The notes under the pieces are model-generated. The model ran no database searches and had not been told where the DNA came from. It saw nothing but the letters and a program-made list of their open reading frames with translations. From Gemmobacter serpentinus (lineage in GTDB: Bacteria; Pseudomonadota; Alphaproteobacteria; Rhodobacterales; Rhodobacteraceae), in the NCBI RefSeq assembly GCF_008973825.1, contig NZ_WCHR01000006.1, positions 1 through 64,000 of the forward strand: DNA of 64,000 nucleotides, read 5' to 3'. Position numbers and translations under genes: made by a program. Shown piece after piece: positions 7,681 through 17,210 of the stretch (positions are counted from its first letter, which is position 1; every line of letters begins with the position of its first letter).

Positions 7681-9585
7681 ATGTTCCAGAAGATCCTGAT
7701 CGCCAATCGTGGCGAGATCGCCTGCCGCATCATCGCCACCGCCCGCAAGCTGGGTGTGGCAAGTGTTGCGGTCTATTCCGAGGCGGATGCAGATTCTGCG
7801 CATGTCGCGCTGGCGGATGAGGCCGTGGCCATTGGTGGCCCGGCCCCGCGTGACAGTTACCTGCGGGGCGATGCGATCATCGCGGCGGCGCGGCACACGG
7901 GCGCGCAGGCCATCCATCCCGGCTATGGCTTCCTGTCGGAAAATCCCGATTTCGTCGATGCGGTGACGGCGGCGGGTCTGGTCTTCATTGGCCCCTCGGC
8001 GGATGCGATCCGCGCCATGGGGCTGAAGGATGCCGCCAAGCGCCTGATGGATGCGGCAGGTGTGCCGGTGGTGCCGGGCTATCTTGGCGACAATCAGGAC
8101 CCTGCGCATCTGGCGGCTGCGGCCGAAACCATCGGCTATCCGGTGCTCATCAAGGCGGTGGCGGGCGGGGGCGGCAAGGGGATGCGCAAGGTCACACAGC
8201 CCGGCGATTTCGCCGATGCGCTGGCCTCGGCCAAGGGCGAGGCTGCGACAGCTTTTGGCAATGATGCGGTGTTGATCGAGAAATATATCGAAAAACCCCG
8301 CCATATCGAGCTGCAGGTGTTTGGCGATGGCCAGGATGCGGTGCATCTCTTCGAACGCGACTGCTCGCTCCAGCGCCGCCATCAGAAGGTGATCGAGGAA
8401 GCCCCGGCGCCCGACATGCCGCCCGAGATGCGTGCGGCCATGGGCGAGGCTGCGGTGCGCGCGGCCCGCGCCATTGGCTATAAGGGGGCAGGCACTATCG
8501 AGTTCATCGTCGATGCCTCGGACGGGCTGCGTGCGGACCGCTTCTGGTTCATGGAGATGAATACCCGATTGCAGGTCGAGCATCCGGTGACCGAAGCAAT
8601 CACCGGGGTCGATCTGGTGGAGTGGCAATTGCGTGTCGCCGCGGGCGAGGCTTTGCCACGCAGGCAGGATCAATTGGCGATCCATGGCCATGCCTTCGAG
8701 GCGCGGCTTTACGCCGAGGACGTGCCCGCAGGCTTTCTGCCCGCCACGGGGCGGCTGGCGCATCTGGCCTTTCCGCCGGGGGTGCGCGCCGATACCGGCG
8801 TGCGCAGCGGCGATGCGATCAGCCCGTGGTATGATCCGATGATTGCCAAGATCATCGTGCATGGCCCGACAAGGGCGGCCGCCTTGCAACAGCTGTCGCG
8901 CGCCCTGGCCGAGACGCAGGTGGCAGGCACCACCACGAACCTTGCCTTCCTTGGCGCGCTGGCCCGGCATCCGGGCTTTGCGGCAGGCGATGTCGATACC
9001 GGGCTGATCGAGCGGGATCTGGCGCAGCTGGTGGCCCCCCCCGCGCCCGCGCAACAGGTGCTTGCGGCGGCACTCTTTGCGGCGGCGGATTTGCAGGGCC
9101 GCCCGCTTGAAGGCTTCAGCCTCTGGGCACCGCTTGAACGCCCGCTGGCCATCCAGCGCGGTGATGCGGTGACGGTGGGCCGCCTGCGCATCGGCACAGA
9201 GGGGCCGCGCATCCTGCTGGATGGCGAAAGCCATTCTGCGCCCCGGCTGGCGGTGATCCGAACAGACGCGCAGATCCATGTCTTCGATCAGGGCCAGTGT
9301 TTCACCTTCACACAGGTCGATCCGCTGGCACGCACATCCAGCACAGGGCCTGCGGGCAATGCAACGCTGTCGCCCATGCCGGGGCTGGTGAAGGCGGTCT
9401 TCGTGCAGCCGGGGCAGGCGGTGCAGGCCGGCGACCGGTTGGCGATCCTTGAGGCGATGAAGATGGAACACACCCTGACCGCCGCCCGCGATGGCATGGT
9501 GGCCGAGGTGCTGGTGCAAAGCGGGGCGCAGGTCGAGGCCGGGGCCGCGCTGATCCTGCTGGAAGAAGAACAGGTGCCGGCATGA
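7681..9585 (+). CDS. mccA: Methylcrotonyl-CoA carboxylase, biotin carboxylase/BCCP (alpha) subunit
   Basis: A 634-residue biotin-dependent subunit that carboxylates its own biotin with ATP and bicarbonate. Residues 1-445 are the biotin carboxylase: MFQKILIANRGEIACRI at the start, ATP-grasp loop AGGGGKGMRKV, and EMNTRLQVEHPVTE at the active site. A linker domain follows. The C-terminal 70 residues are the biotinyl carrier domain with EAMKMEHTL, where the Lys carries biotin. This ATG starts the conserved domain directly and lies one base after the NMO stop, so the longer open frame upstream was not used. The biotin ligase birA at 32661 would modify it. Confidence 0.94.
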   Translation: MFQKILIANRGEIACRIIATARKLGVASVAVYSEADADSAHVALADEAVAIGGPAPRDSYLRGDAIIAAARHTGAQAIHPGYGFLSENPDFVDAVTAAGLVFIGPSADAIRAMGLKDAAKRLMDAAGVPVVPGYLGDNQDPAHLAAAAETIGYPVLIKAVAGGGGKGMRKVTQPGDFADALASAKGEAATAFGNDAVLIEKYIEKPRHIELQVFGDGQDAVHLFERDCSLQRRHQKVIEEAPAPDMPPEMRAAMGEAAVRAARAIGYKGAGTIEFIVDASDGLRADRFWFMEMNTRLQVEHPVTEAITGVDLVEWQLRVAAGEALPRRQDQLAIHGHAFEARLYAEDVPAGFLPATGRLAHLAFPPGVRADTGVRSGDAISPWYDPMIAKIIVHGPTRAAALQQLSRALAETQVAGTTTNLAFLGALARHPGFAAGDVDTGLIERDLAQLVAPPAPAQQVLAAALFAAADLQGRPLEGFSLWAPLERPLAIQRGDAVTVGRLRIGTEGPRILLDGESHSAPRLAVIRTDAQIHVFDQGQCFTFTQVDPLARTSSTGPAGNATLSPMPGLVKAVFVQPGQAVQAGDRLAILEAMKMEHTLTAARDGMVAEVLVQSGAQVEAGAALILLEEEQVPA

Positions 9586-10244
9586 CCATCCGCCTGCATC
9601 ACGTTGCGGGTTCGCGCAGCTTCCGCATCCTGTGGCTGCTGGAGGAACTGGGGCTGGATTACCAGATCATCCCGTATCGTCTGGATGACGGCTCCACCCG
9701 GCAGGCGGATTTCCTTGCGTTGTCGCCCCTGGGCCGGGTGCCGGCGCTGGAGGTCGACGGGCTGTCGATCTTTGAAAGCGGTGCCATCGCGCAATATCTG
9801 CTGGAGCGTCACCCCGAGGCGGGGCTTGCGCCTGCACCGGGCAGCGCAGCCCGCGCGCGGTTTCTGGAATGGCTGCATTTCGCGGAGACCCAGGGGGCGC
9901 TGCTGGAACAGCTGAATATCCAGCATATCTTCCTGCGTCCCGTTGAGGCGCGATCGCCGGTCCTGATGAAGCTGCTCACCCGCCGTCTTGCTGTGACCCT
10001 GCAGGCGATGGAGGCCAGGCTGACCCGGCAGGACAGTCTGCTGGAGGGCGGCTTCTCTGCCGCCGATATCATGTTGGGCTTCAACATCCCGGCGGTGTTC
10101 CGCTTCTTGTCTGCAAGCGATTACCCGGCGCTTGCCGCATATGGCGCGGCGATGGCTTCGCGTCCGGCCTATCTTCGCGCCATGGAACGGTCTGGCCCAC
10201 AGGCGCTTTACGCCAAGGATTTTTATGAGATCCCGCATGGATAA
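9582..10244 (+). CDS. Glutathione S-transferase family protein
   Basis: This 220-residue protein has an N-terminal thioredoxin-fold GST domain (MTIRLHHVAGSRSFRILWLLEELGLDY, then SPLGRVPALEVDG with the cis-Pro, and IFESGAIAQYLLE which binds the gamma-glutamyl group). An all-helical C-terminal domain follows. It resembles bacterial GSTs that conjugate or reduce electrophiles. Its ATG overlaps the mccA stop (ATGA) and its end overlaps the HMG-CoA lyase gene, so it is part of the leucine operon. It may detoxify reactive enoyl-CoA or related by-products, but that role is inferred from position only. Confidence 0.85.
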   Translation: MTIRLHHVAGSRSFRILWLLEELGLDYQIIPYRLDDGSTRQADFLALSPLGRVPALEVDGLSIFESGAIAQYLLERHPEAGLAPAPGSAARARFLEWLHFAETQGALLEQLNIQHIFLRPVEARSPVLMKLLTRRLAVTLQAMEARLTRQDSLLEGGFSAADIMLGFNIPAVFRFLSASDYPALAAYGAAMASRPAYLRAMERSGPQALYAKDFYEIPHG

Positions 10245-11121
10245 GGTCGATATCTTCGAGGTTGGCCCGCGCGACGGGTTGCAGAACGAGGCGCGGCTGA
10301 TCGCGACCGCCGACAAGATCGCGCTGGTCGATCTGTTGAGCGGGGCAGGCTTTCGCCGGATCGAGGTCACCAGTTTTGTCAGCCCGAAATGGGTGCCGCA
10401 AATGGCCGATGCGGCCGAAGTGCTGGCCGGGATCACGCGTGCGCCAGGTATATCCTACGCGGCACTGACGCCGAACCTGAAGGGGTATCAGGGCGCGCGG
10501 GCGGCACGGGCGGATGAGGTCGCGATCTTCGCCTCGGCCTCCGAGGGGTTCAGTCAGGCCAATCTCAATTGCTCCATCGCCGAAAGTCTGGACCGCTTCG
10601 CGCCGCTGGCCGAGGCTGCGCGCGCCGATGGCATAAGATTGCGCGGCTATGTCTCGATGGTGACCGATTGCCCCTTTGACGGGCCGACCCCGCCTGCGCA
10701 GGTGGCGCGGGTGGCATCCGCGCTGCTGGATATGGGCTGTTATGAGGTCGCGCTGGGCGAGACCATCGGCCATGGCACGCCGGCCCGCATCCGCGCGATG
10801 CTGGAGACCGCGCTTGCCGATATTCCGGCAGACCGGCTGGCCGGGCATTATCACGACACCAGGGGGCGGGCCTTGGCAAATATCGAAGCCTCGCTTGAAC
10901 TGGGGCTGCGCAGTTTCGATGCGGCGGTGGGGGGGCTTGGCGGTTGCCCCTATGCGCCGGGGGCTGCGGGCAATGTCGCGACCGAGGCTGTGGTGGCAAG
11001 GCTGGCGGATCTGGGCCTTGTGACCGGCATCGACCCGGACCGGCTGGCCAAAGCCGCCGCCCTGGCGCGCGGGCTACGACGGGCACCCGATTTTTCGTCG
11101 AAAAATCGTGGCAGCATCTGA
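10225..11121 (+). CDS. hmgL: Hydroxymethylglutaryl-CoA lyase
   Basis: This 298-residue lyase cleaves 3-hydroxy-3-methylglutaryl-CoA to acetoacetate and acetyl-CoA, the last step of leucine breakdown. It is a TIM-barrel HMGL-like enzyme with FEVGPRDGLQNE (metal-binding Asp and catalytic Arg), VSMVTDCPFDG, GHYHDTRG (metal-binding His pair) and the lyase signature GGLGGCPYAPGAAGN with its catalytic Cys. The start at 10225 is preferred because AAGGA lies 6 bases upstream; an ATG at 10237 is also possible. Either start overlaps the GST gene. The C-terminal end carries a perfect palindrome at 11088-11108. Confidence 0.92.
   Translation: MRSRMDKVDIFEVGPRDGLQNEARLIATADKIALVDLLSGAGFRRIEVTSFVSPKWVPQMADAAEVLAGITRAPGISYAALTPNLKGYQGARAARADEVAIFASASEGFSQANLNCSIAESLDRFAPLAEAARADGIRLRGYVSMVTDCPFDGPTPPAQVARVASALLDMGCYEVALGETIGHGTPARIRAMLETALADIPADRLAGHYHDTRGRALANIEASLELGLRSFDAAVGGLGGCPYAPGAAGNVATEAVVARLADLGLVTGIDPDRLAKAAALARGLRRAPDFSSKNRGSI
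11088..11108. repeat. Perfect palindrome at the 3' end of the HMG-CoA lyase gene
   Basis: CGATTTTTCG and CGAAAAATCG are perfect 10-base arms around a single T. It encodes the last residues of the lyase (DFSSKNR). I see no second copy in the window, so whether it is a dispersed element is not shown here. Confidence 0.55.
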
Positions 11122-11136
11122 ACGGGAGGCAGGGCA

Positions 11137-11931
11137 ATGTATGACACGATCACGCTGGATCTTGATGCACGCGGCGTTGCGCGGCTGACATTGAACCGGC
11201 CTGAAAAGCACAACACGCTTTCGGCGCAGATGATCGCCGATCTGCGCGATGCGGCGGCGCGTCTGGCCGCAGATGGCGGCGTGCGGGCGGTGGTGCTGGC
11301 CGCGCAAGGCGAAAGTTTCTGTGCCGGCGGCGATCTGGCCTGGATGCGGGCGCAGATCGAGGGCGGCGAGGAGGCCCGCCGCGCCGGGGCTTCGGCATTG
11401 GCGGCGATGTTGCAGGCGCTGAACAGCCTGCCGATGCCGCTGATCGGCCGGGTGCAGGGGCAAGCCTATGGCGGTGGTCTTGGCATGATGTCGGTCTGCG
11501 ACACCTGCTATGGCGTCACCGGCGCAAGGTTCGGGTTGACCGAAACGCGGCTTGGGCTGATCCCGGCCACGATCTCGCCCTATGTGGTGGCGCGGATCGG
11601 GGCGGCGGCAGCCCGGCGGCACTTCCTGTCGGCCCGGCTGTTCAGCGCGGCGGAGGCGCATCGCATCGGGCTTTTGGCCGAGATCACCGCGCCGGAGGAT
11701 CTGGATGCGGCCATCGAAGCCGAGTTGCGCGCCATCCTGGCCTGTGCGCCGCGCGCGGTTGCCGCCTCCAAGGCGCTGGTGGCACGGCTGTCGGCCCCGA
11801 TTGATGCGGCCTTGATCGCGGAGACGGCGGATCTGCTGATCGCCCGCTGGGAAGATCCCGAAACGGCTGAGGGGATCGCGGCATTCTTCGGCAAACGCAA
11901 GCCGAATTGGGCGCAGGCCTCGTCCGACTGA
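11137..11931 (+). CDS. liuC: Enoyl-CoA hydratase/isomerase family protein, likely 3-methylglutaconyl-CoA hydratase
   Basis: A 264-residue crotonase-fold protein. The oxyanion-hole region AAQGESFCAGGDLAWMRAQIE and the second block GQAYGGGLGMMSVCDTCYG are clear, and FGLTETRLGLIPATISPYV carries the catalytic Glu region. The combination FCAGGDLAWM is typical of the methylglutaconyl-CoA hydratases of leucine clusters, which hydrate the carboxylase product to HMG-CoA. It starts 15 bases after the lyase gene, behind a GGGAGG site. Its position beside lyase and carboxylase supports the specific call over a general fatty-acid hydratase. Confidence 0.86.
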   Translation: MYDTITLDLDARGVARLTLNRPEKHNTLSAQMIADLRDAAARLAADGGVRAVVLAAQGESFCAGGDLAWMRAQIEGGEEARRAGASALAAMLQALNSLPMPLIGRVQGQAYGGGLGMMSVCDTCYGVTGARFGLTETRLGLIPATISPYVVARIGAAAARRHFLSARLFSAAEAHRIGLLAEITAPEDLDAAIEAELRAILACAPRAVAASKALVARLSAPIDAALIAETADLLIARWEDPETAEGIAAFFGKRKPNWAQASSD

Positions 11932-12083
11932 CCCGCAGAAAACGGCAGAAAGTCGTCGCTCTGCCACGCCCTGCGATAGCCCGTCGCGCGGGGGGGACTT
12001 GGGTCGTCACCACCGATGCGGGCCGCAGAAGCTCGCGATAGCCCGGCGCGCGAGGGGCCCTCTGCGGTGCCTCGAGCCTTCGA

Positions 12084-12123
12084 AACCGGGGCCAGCCAGG
12101 GCTTTTTCTGGCTGGCCCCGGTT
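12084..12123. terminator. Strong hairpin, probable end of the leucine operon
   Basis: AACCGGGGCCAGCCAG (12084-12099) and CTGGCTGGCCCCGGTT (12108-12123) are perfect 16-base arms around an 8-base loop that ends in five T. There is no T run after the stem, so it is not a standard intrinsic terminator. It may instead protect the 3' end of the transcript or aid termination together with Rho. Confidence 0.6.
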
Positions 12124-12398
12124 GCCGGGGCGGGCATCCCTGATGTGCGGCGGCCGGATTTCGGCACGGCCTGACGGCCAGACGATGCGCCTGCTAGGTC
12201 ACGGCGAGAACCATCGGCGTGATCGATGGCGACACCATCGCCGTCAAGCCCGACAGATTCAGTCGGTTAATCCGAGAGATTCCCTAGGATATTCCGCGCC
12301 GCAGCATGGCGCAGAAGCTGCGGCCATTTTGTTGGTGTGCCGCGGTATACAGTCAACGAAATCAAGGCAACGGCGCGGGATTTTCGCTGTCGCTTCAG

Positions 12399-12427
12399 TT
12401 GACCCCGCTACGGGGCAGGAGTAAACG
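12399..12427 (+). promoter_or_regulatory. Candidate promoter of the nuo operon
   Basis: TTGACC (12399-12404) and TAAACG (12422-12427) are 17 bases apart, 69 bases before the nuoA start codon. The spacer contains the small inverted repeat CCCCG-CTA-CGGGG. This is the best sigma70-like pair before nuoA that I found by eye; it is not proven. Confidence 0.35.
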
Positions 12428-12495
12428 GAAACCCAGCAACGATCCGCGCGCGCCGGGGGATGTCCTCCCATGCCCGTCAGCCGAAGGAGCCACTC

Positions 12496-13385
<890 letters not shown>

Positions 13386-13397
13386 GGAGGGATGCCT

Positions 13398-14003
13398 ATG
13401 TCTGAAGCCCTGCAACAACTGGCCGAGCATATCCAGCTGAAGCGCCCCGATGCCGTGGTCGGCTGCCAGATCGCCTTTGGCGAGCTGACCGTTGAGGTGC
13501 AGCCTGCGCAGATCCTCGGTTTTGTCGATTTCCTGAAAACCGATCCGACCTGCCGCTTCTCCAGCCTGGTCGATATCACGGCGGTGGATCACCCCGAGCG
13601 CCCGGCGCGCTTTGACGTGGTCTATCACTTCCTGTCGATGTATCAGAACCACCGCATCCGGGTGAAAGTGCCGACCCGCGAGGATGAGATGGTCCCTTCG
13701 ATCATCAGCCTGCATCCGAGTGCCAACTGGTTCGAGCGCGAAGTGTTCGACATGTTCGGCATCCTGTTTTCGGGCCACCCGGACCTGCGCCGCATCCTGA
13801 CCGATTACGGCTTCCGCGGCCATCCGCTGCGCAAGGATTTCCCCACCACCGGCTACACGGAAGTGCGTTACAACGAGGCGCTGAAGCGCGTCGTCTACGA
13901 GCCGGTGAAGCTGGTGCAGGAATACCGCCAGTTCGACTTCCTCAGCCCCTGGGAAGGCGCACAATACGTGCTGCCCGGGGATGAGAAAGGGGCGGCCAAG
14001 TGA
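13398..14003 (+). CDS. nuoC: NADH-quinone oxidoreductase subunit C
   Basis: A 201-residue peripheral-arm subunit, separate from NuoD as usual in alphaproteobacteria. The 30 kDa signature region is clear: [30 protein letters not shown] and [18 protein letters not shown]. It has no cofactor and holds the NuoB-NuoD module. The start at 13398 is preferred over 13392 because GAGGAGGG lies at correct spacing only for the second ATG. The stop overlaps the GTG start of the next gene. Confidence 0.95.
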   Translation: MSEALQQLAEHIQLKRPDAVVGCQIAFGELTVEVQPAQILGFVDFLKTDPTCRFSSLVDITAVDHPERPARFDVVYHFLSMYQNHRIRVKVPTREDEMVPSIISLHPSANWFEREVFDMFGILFSGHPDLRRILTDYGFRGHPLRKDFPTTGYTEVRYNEALKRVVYEPVKLVQEYRQFDFLSPWEGAQYVLPGDEKGAAK

Positions 14004-14431
14004 AAGACGGGCTGAAGATCGGGGCCAAGGCGGAACACCGCTTCACCGTGGAAGAGCGCCACACCGTGCGTGCGCTCTTCTCCGAGGAAGGCGCGTTTCC
14101 GACCATGCCTGCGGTCTTCGCCACCGCCTATATGACCGGGCTGATGGAATGGGCCTGCGTCGAGATCGTCAAACCGTTCTATGAAAATGACGATGACAGT
14201 CTCGGCACCCATGTCGATTTCAGCCATCTGGCACCCACCCTGCCGGGGCAGGTGGTCACGGTCACGGCGGAAGTGACGGAGTTTGACGGGCGGTTCATCT
14301 GGTTCCGCGTGCAGGCTCATGACGGGATTGACCTGATCGGCGAGGGGCGCCACCAGCGCGCGCTGATCAAGACGGAAAAATTCGCACACCGGCTGGCTGC
14401 CAAACGCGCCAGTGCGGGGCTGGAGGGCTGA
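14000..14431 (+). CDS. Hotdog-fold thioesterase-like protein (FlK type) inside the nuo operon
   Basis: A 143-residue protein that resembles the fluoroacetyl-CoA thioesterase (FlK) branch of the hotdog fold. It has [21 protein letters not shown] along the central helix, [20 protein letters not shown] (acid-base region) and [13 protein letters not shown] at the end with conserved Gly and His. Such enzymes hydrolyse acyl-CoA thioesters. It starts with GTG overlapping the nuoC stop and ends one base before nuoD, so it must be made with complex I. A role in complex I assembly, for example through acyl carrier chemistry, is speculative. Confidence 0.7.
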   Translation: MKDGLKIGAKAEHRFTVEERHTVRALFSEEGAFPTMPAVFATAYMTGLMEWACVEIVKPFYENDDDSLGTHVDFSHLAPTLPGQVVTVTAEVTEFDGRFIWFRVQAHDGIDLIGEGRHQRALIKTEKFAHRLAAKRASAGLEG

Positions 14432-14432
14432 G

Positions 14433-15674
14433 ATGGACGGCGACATCCGCGTGAACACCTATGACGACGGCAGCCGTGACGCGGCCGCTGGCGAACAGCA
14501 GATCCGCAATTTCAACATCAACTTCGGTCCGCAGCACCCGGCAGCGCACGGCGTGCTGCGCATGGTGTTGGAACTGGATGGCGAGATCGTCGAACGCGCC
14601 GATCCGCATATCGGCCTGCTGCATCGCGGCACCGAAAAGCTGATGGAAAGCCGCACCTATCTGCAGAACCTGCCCTATCTGGACCGTCTGGATTATGTGG
14701 CACCGATGAACCAGGAACATGCCTGGTGTCTGGCGATCGAAAAGCTGACCGGCACCGTGGTGCCGCGCCGGGCGCAGTTGATCCGGGTGCTGTATTCGGA
14801 AATCGGCCGCATCCTGAACCACCTGATGAACCTGACCACCGGCGCGATGGACGTGGGTGCGCTGACCCCACCGCTTTGGGGCTTTACCGCCCGTGAAGAA
14901 CTGATGATCTTTTATGAGCGCGCCTGTGGTGCCCGCCTGCACGCAGCCTACTTCCGTCCCGGCGGCGTGCATCAGGATCTGCCGCCCGATCTGCTGAATG
15001 ATATCGAGGCCTGGTGTGATCGGTTCCCCAAGATGATCGCCGATCTGTCGGAACTGCTGTTGGAGAACCGCATCTTCAAGCAGCGCACCGTCGATATCGC
15101 TGTGGTCAGCCAGCAAGACGCGCTGGATTGGGGCTTTTCCGGCGTGATGGTGCGGGGCTCGGGCATGGCCTGGGATCTGCGCCGCGCACAGCCCTATGAA
15201 TGCTATGACGAATTTGACTTCAAGATCCCGGTCGGAACCAATGGCGATTGCTATGACCGCTTCCTCTGCCGCATGGCCGAGATGACGGAATCGCTGTCGA
15301 TCATGAAACAGGCCATCGCCAAGCTGCGCGAACCTGCGGGCAAGACCGACATTCTGGCGCGCGGCAAACTGACCCCGCCAAAGCGTGGCGATATGAAAAC
15401 CTCGATGGAGGCGCTCATTCACCACTTCAAGCTTTACACCGAAGGCTTCCACGTTCCTGCCGGCGAGGTCTATGCCGCCGTGGAGGCCCCGAAGGGGGAA
15501 TTCGGCGTCTATATGGTGGCCGATGGCACCAACAAGCCCTATCGCGCCAAGCTGCGCGCCCCGGGCTATCTGCACCTTCAATCAATGGATTACCTTGCCA
15601 AAGGGCATCAGCTTGCGGATGTCTCGGCGATTATCGCCACGCTTGATATCGTGTTCGGAGAGGTCGACCGCTAA
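14433..15674 (+). CDS. nuoD: NADH-quinone oxidoreductase subunit D
   Basis: This 413-residue, 49 kDa-type subunit forms the quinone site together with NuoB. Signatures include [19 protein letters not shown] near the N terminus, [36 protein letters not shown] and the C-terminal [11 protein letters not shown]. The His and Tyr used for quinone in relatives fall in GPQHPAAHG and RLDYV. GGAGGGC lies before the ATG at 14433. The stop codon TAA shares its last base with the nuoE ATG. Confidence 0.96.
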   Translation: MDGDIRVNTYDDGSRDAAAGEQQIRNFNINFGPQHPAAHGVLRMVLELDGEIVERADPHIGLLHRGTEKLMESRTYLQNLPYLDRLDYVAPMNQEHAWCLAIEKLTGTVVPRRAQLIRVLYSEIGRILNHLMNLTTGAMDVGALTPPLWGFTAREELMIFYERACGARLHAAYFRPGGVHQDLPPDLLNDIEAWCDRFPKMIADLSELLLENRIFKQRTVDIAVVSQQDALDWGFSGVMVRGSGMAWDLRRAQPYECYDEFDFKIPVGTNGDCYDRFLCRMAEMTESLSIMKQAIAKLREPAGKTDILARGKLTPPKRGDMKTSMEALIHHFKLYTEGFHVPAGEVYAAVEAPKGEFGVYMVADGTNKPYRAKLRAPGYLHLQSMDYLAKGHQLADVSAIIATLDIVFGEVDR

Positions 15675-16954
15675 TGCTTCGCCGCCTGCATAAAGAACAG
15701 CCAGCCAGCTTCGCCTTCACGCCGAAAAATCTGGAATGGGCGCATGGCCAGATTTCCAAATATCCCGAAGGTCGGCAGGCCTCGGCGGTGATCCCGCTGC
15801 TGTTCCGCGCCCAGGAACAGGAAGGCTGGCTGACCCGCCCGGCCATCGAATATGTTGCCGATATGCTGGGCATGGCGCGTATCCGCGTGCTGGAGGTTGC
15901 GACCTTCTACTTCATGTTCCAGCTGCAACCCGTTGGAACGGTGGCCCATATCCAGATCTGCGGCACCACCTCCTGCATGATCTGCGGTGCCGAAGATCTG
16001 ATCGCGGTCTGCAAGGAGCTGATTGCGCCGACCCCCTACACGCTGTCTGCCGATGGCAAGTTCAGCTGGGAAGAGGTCGAATGCCTTGGTGCCTGCGCCA
16101 ATGCCCCGGCGATCAATATCGGCAAGGATTACTATGAGGATCTGAGCCCCGAGCGTCTGCGCGACATGATCGCGCGCTTTGGTTCGGGCGAGGTGCCAGT
16201 TCCCGGCTCGCAGATCGGGCGCTATTCGTCGGAGCCGCTGAACGGCCTGACCGCGCTGAAGGAATTCGACAGCGGCCGCACCCAGTATAATGGCTCGGTG
16301 CAGCGCGCGATGGATATCGGCGACACCATCCGCCGCATCGACGGCACCGAAGTTCCGATCCTGACGCCGTGGAAGCGCGCATCCGAGATCGAGGCCCCGG
16401 CAGCCGCCGAAGAAGCGCCTGCTGCGGCCGCCAAGGGCATCGCACCGGAAAAGGCCGAGGCATTGGCCACAGGCAAGCCCGAAGTGAAGGTGGAGGCCCC
16501 CGCAGGTGTGGCGACCGCTGCACCGGGCCAGAATGTTGCGGGCCAGAATACCGCCTCCGGCGACAAGCCCGCAGGTGCGCGTCTGGTGGACAGCCTGCCG
16601 GAAGGCGAGGCCAAGGCCAAGGCCAAGGTTGCGGCCCCCGCTGCTGTGGCCGCCCTGCCGGAATCCGAGGGCACCAAGCCCGAAGGGCTGGCGGCAGCGC
16701 GTGACGGCAAGGGCGATGACCTGAAGCTGATCGAGGGCATCGGCCCGGTTCTGGAAAAGCTGTGCCATGAGCTGGGCATTTTCCACTTTGACCAGATCGC
16801 CGGCTGGGGTGCGGATGAAATCGCCTGGATGGACAGCAATCTGAAAGGCTTCCGTGGCCGGGTGACCCGTGACAAATGGGTCAGTCAGGCGAAGATCATC
16901 GTGACCGAGGGGATCGATATCTTCCTCGAGCGCGCGAAGACCAACGATTACTGA
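15674..16954 (+). CDS. nuoE: NADH-quinone oxidoreductase subunit E with long C-terminal extension
   Basis: Residues 1 to about 185 form the 24 kDa thioredoxin-like subunit that carries [2Fe-2S] cluster N1a, with ligands Cys96, Cys101 (CGTTSC) and Cys137, Cys141 (CLGAC). The protein is 426 residues, about twice the usual length. A low-complexity Ala/Glu/Lys/Pro linker (about 235-340) leads to a C-terminal helix-hairpin-helix-like domain ([20 protein letters not shown], then ITxF-like FHFDQIAGW and [12 protein letters not shown]). This extension is a Rhodobacterales trait in my knowledge; its function is unknown. Confidence 0.94.
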   Translation: MLRRLHKEQPASFAFTPKNLEWAHGQISKYPEGRQASAVIPLLFRAQEQEGWLTRPAIEYVADMLGMARIRVLEVATFYFMFQLQPVGTVAHIQICGTTSCMICGAEDLIAVCKELIAPTPYTLSADGKFSWEEVECLGACANAPAINIGKDYYEDLSPERLRDMIARFGSGEVPVPGSQIGRYSSEPLNGLTALKEFDSGRTQYNGSVQRAMDIGDTIRRIDGTEVPILTPWKRASEIEAPAAAEEAPAAAAKGIAPEKAEALATGKPEVKVEAPAGVATAAPGQNVAGQNTASGDKPAGARLVDSLPEGEAKAKAKVAAPAAVAALPESEGTKPEGLAAARDGKGDDLKLIEGIGPVLEKLCHELGIFHFDQIAGWGADEIAWMDSNLKGFRGRVTRDKWVSQAKIIVTEGIDIFLERAKTNDY

Positions 16955-16964
16955 GGGTCTGGGA

Positions 16965-17201
16965 ATGAGCGCCCCTTCCCCCGAGACCGAGCGACTGAAG
17001 CGCGACGCGCGCATGGTTGCCTTTGTCATCGCGGGCACCATGATCCTGTGGATGGGGGGGCAATGGCTGGGCGGGAAGATGGGGCTTGAGGCCCGGTTCG
17101 TCTTTCTGATCGACCTGGCCGCATTGGCCGCGTTCTTCTGGGCGCTGGTTGTCACATATCAGATCTGGCGGCGGAACAAATCCGTCCACCGGGGCAATTG
17201 A
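16965..17201 (+). CDS. Small two-helix membrane protein (DUF5337-like) in the nuo operon
   Basis: A 78-residue protein. A charged N terminus (ETERLKRDARM) is followed by two hydrophobic segments, VAFVIAGTMILWMGGQWLG and FVFLIDLAALAAFFWALVV, and a basic tail (IWRRNKSVHRGN). I assign it with moderate confidence to DUF5337, a family of small Rhodobacterales membrane proteins placed next to nuoF. It lies 10 bases after nuoE and 9 bases before nuoF. Its role, perhaps in complex I assembly, is unknown. Confidence 0.75.
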   Translation: MSAPSPETERLKRDARMVAFVIAGTMILWMGGQWLGGKMGLEARFVFLIDLAALAAFFWALVVTYQIWRRNKSVHRGN

Positions 17202-17210
17202 GGGCAGAAC

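Larger units (their letters stand above)
11932..12495. other. Gap between the leucine cluster and the nuo operon
   Basis: About 560 bases without a convincing gene. It contains a strong hairpin at 12084-12123 and a candidate nuo promoter near 12399-12427. In one frame around 12215-12290 a short peptide VIDGDTIAVKPD recalls the start of SNase-like nucleases, but stops lie on both sides and nothing else of that fold follows. Confidence 0.5.

Noticed and set aside
7387-9519. 710-codon reverse frame opposite mccA
   Set aside because: It is a shadow frame; no motif or ribosome site. The forward biotin carboxylase is unambiguous.
12215-12290. Peptide VIDGDTIAVKPD resembling the start of an SNase-like nuclease
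   Set aside because: Stop codons lie close on both sides and no other part of the fold follows. It is too short to call a gene remnant.
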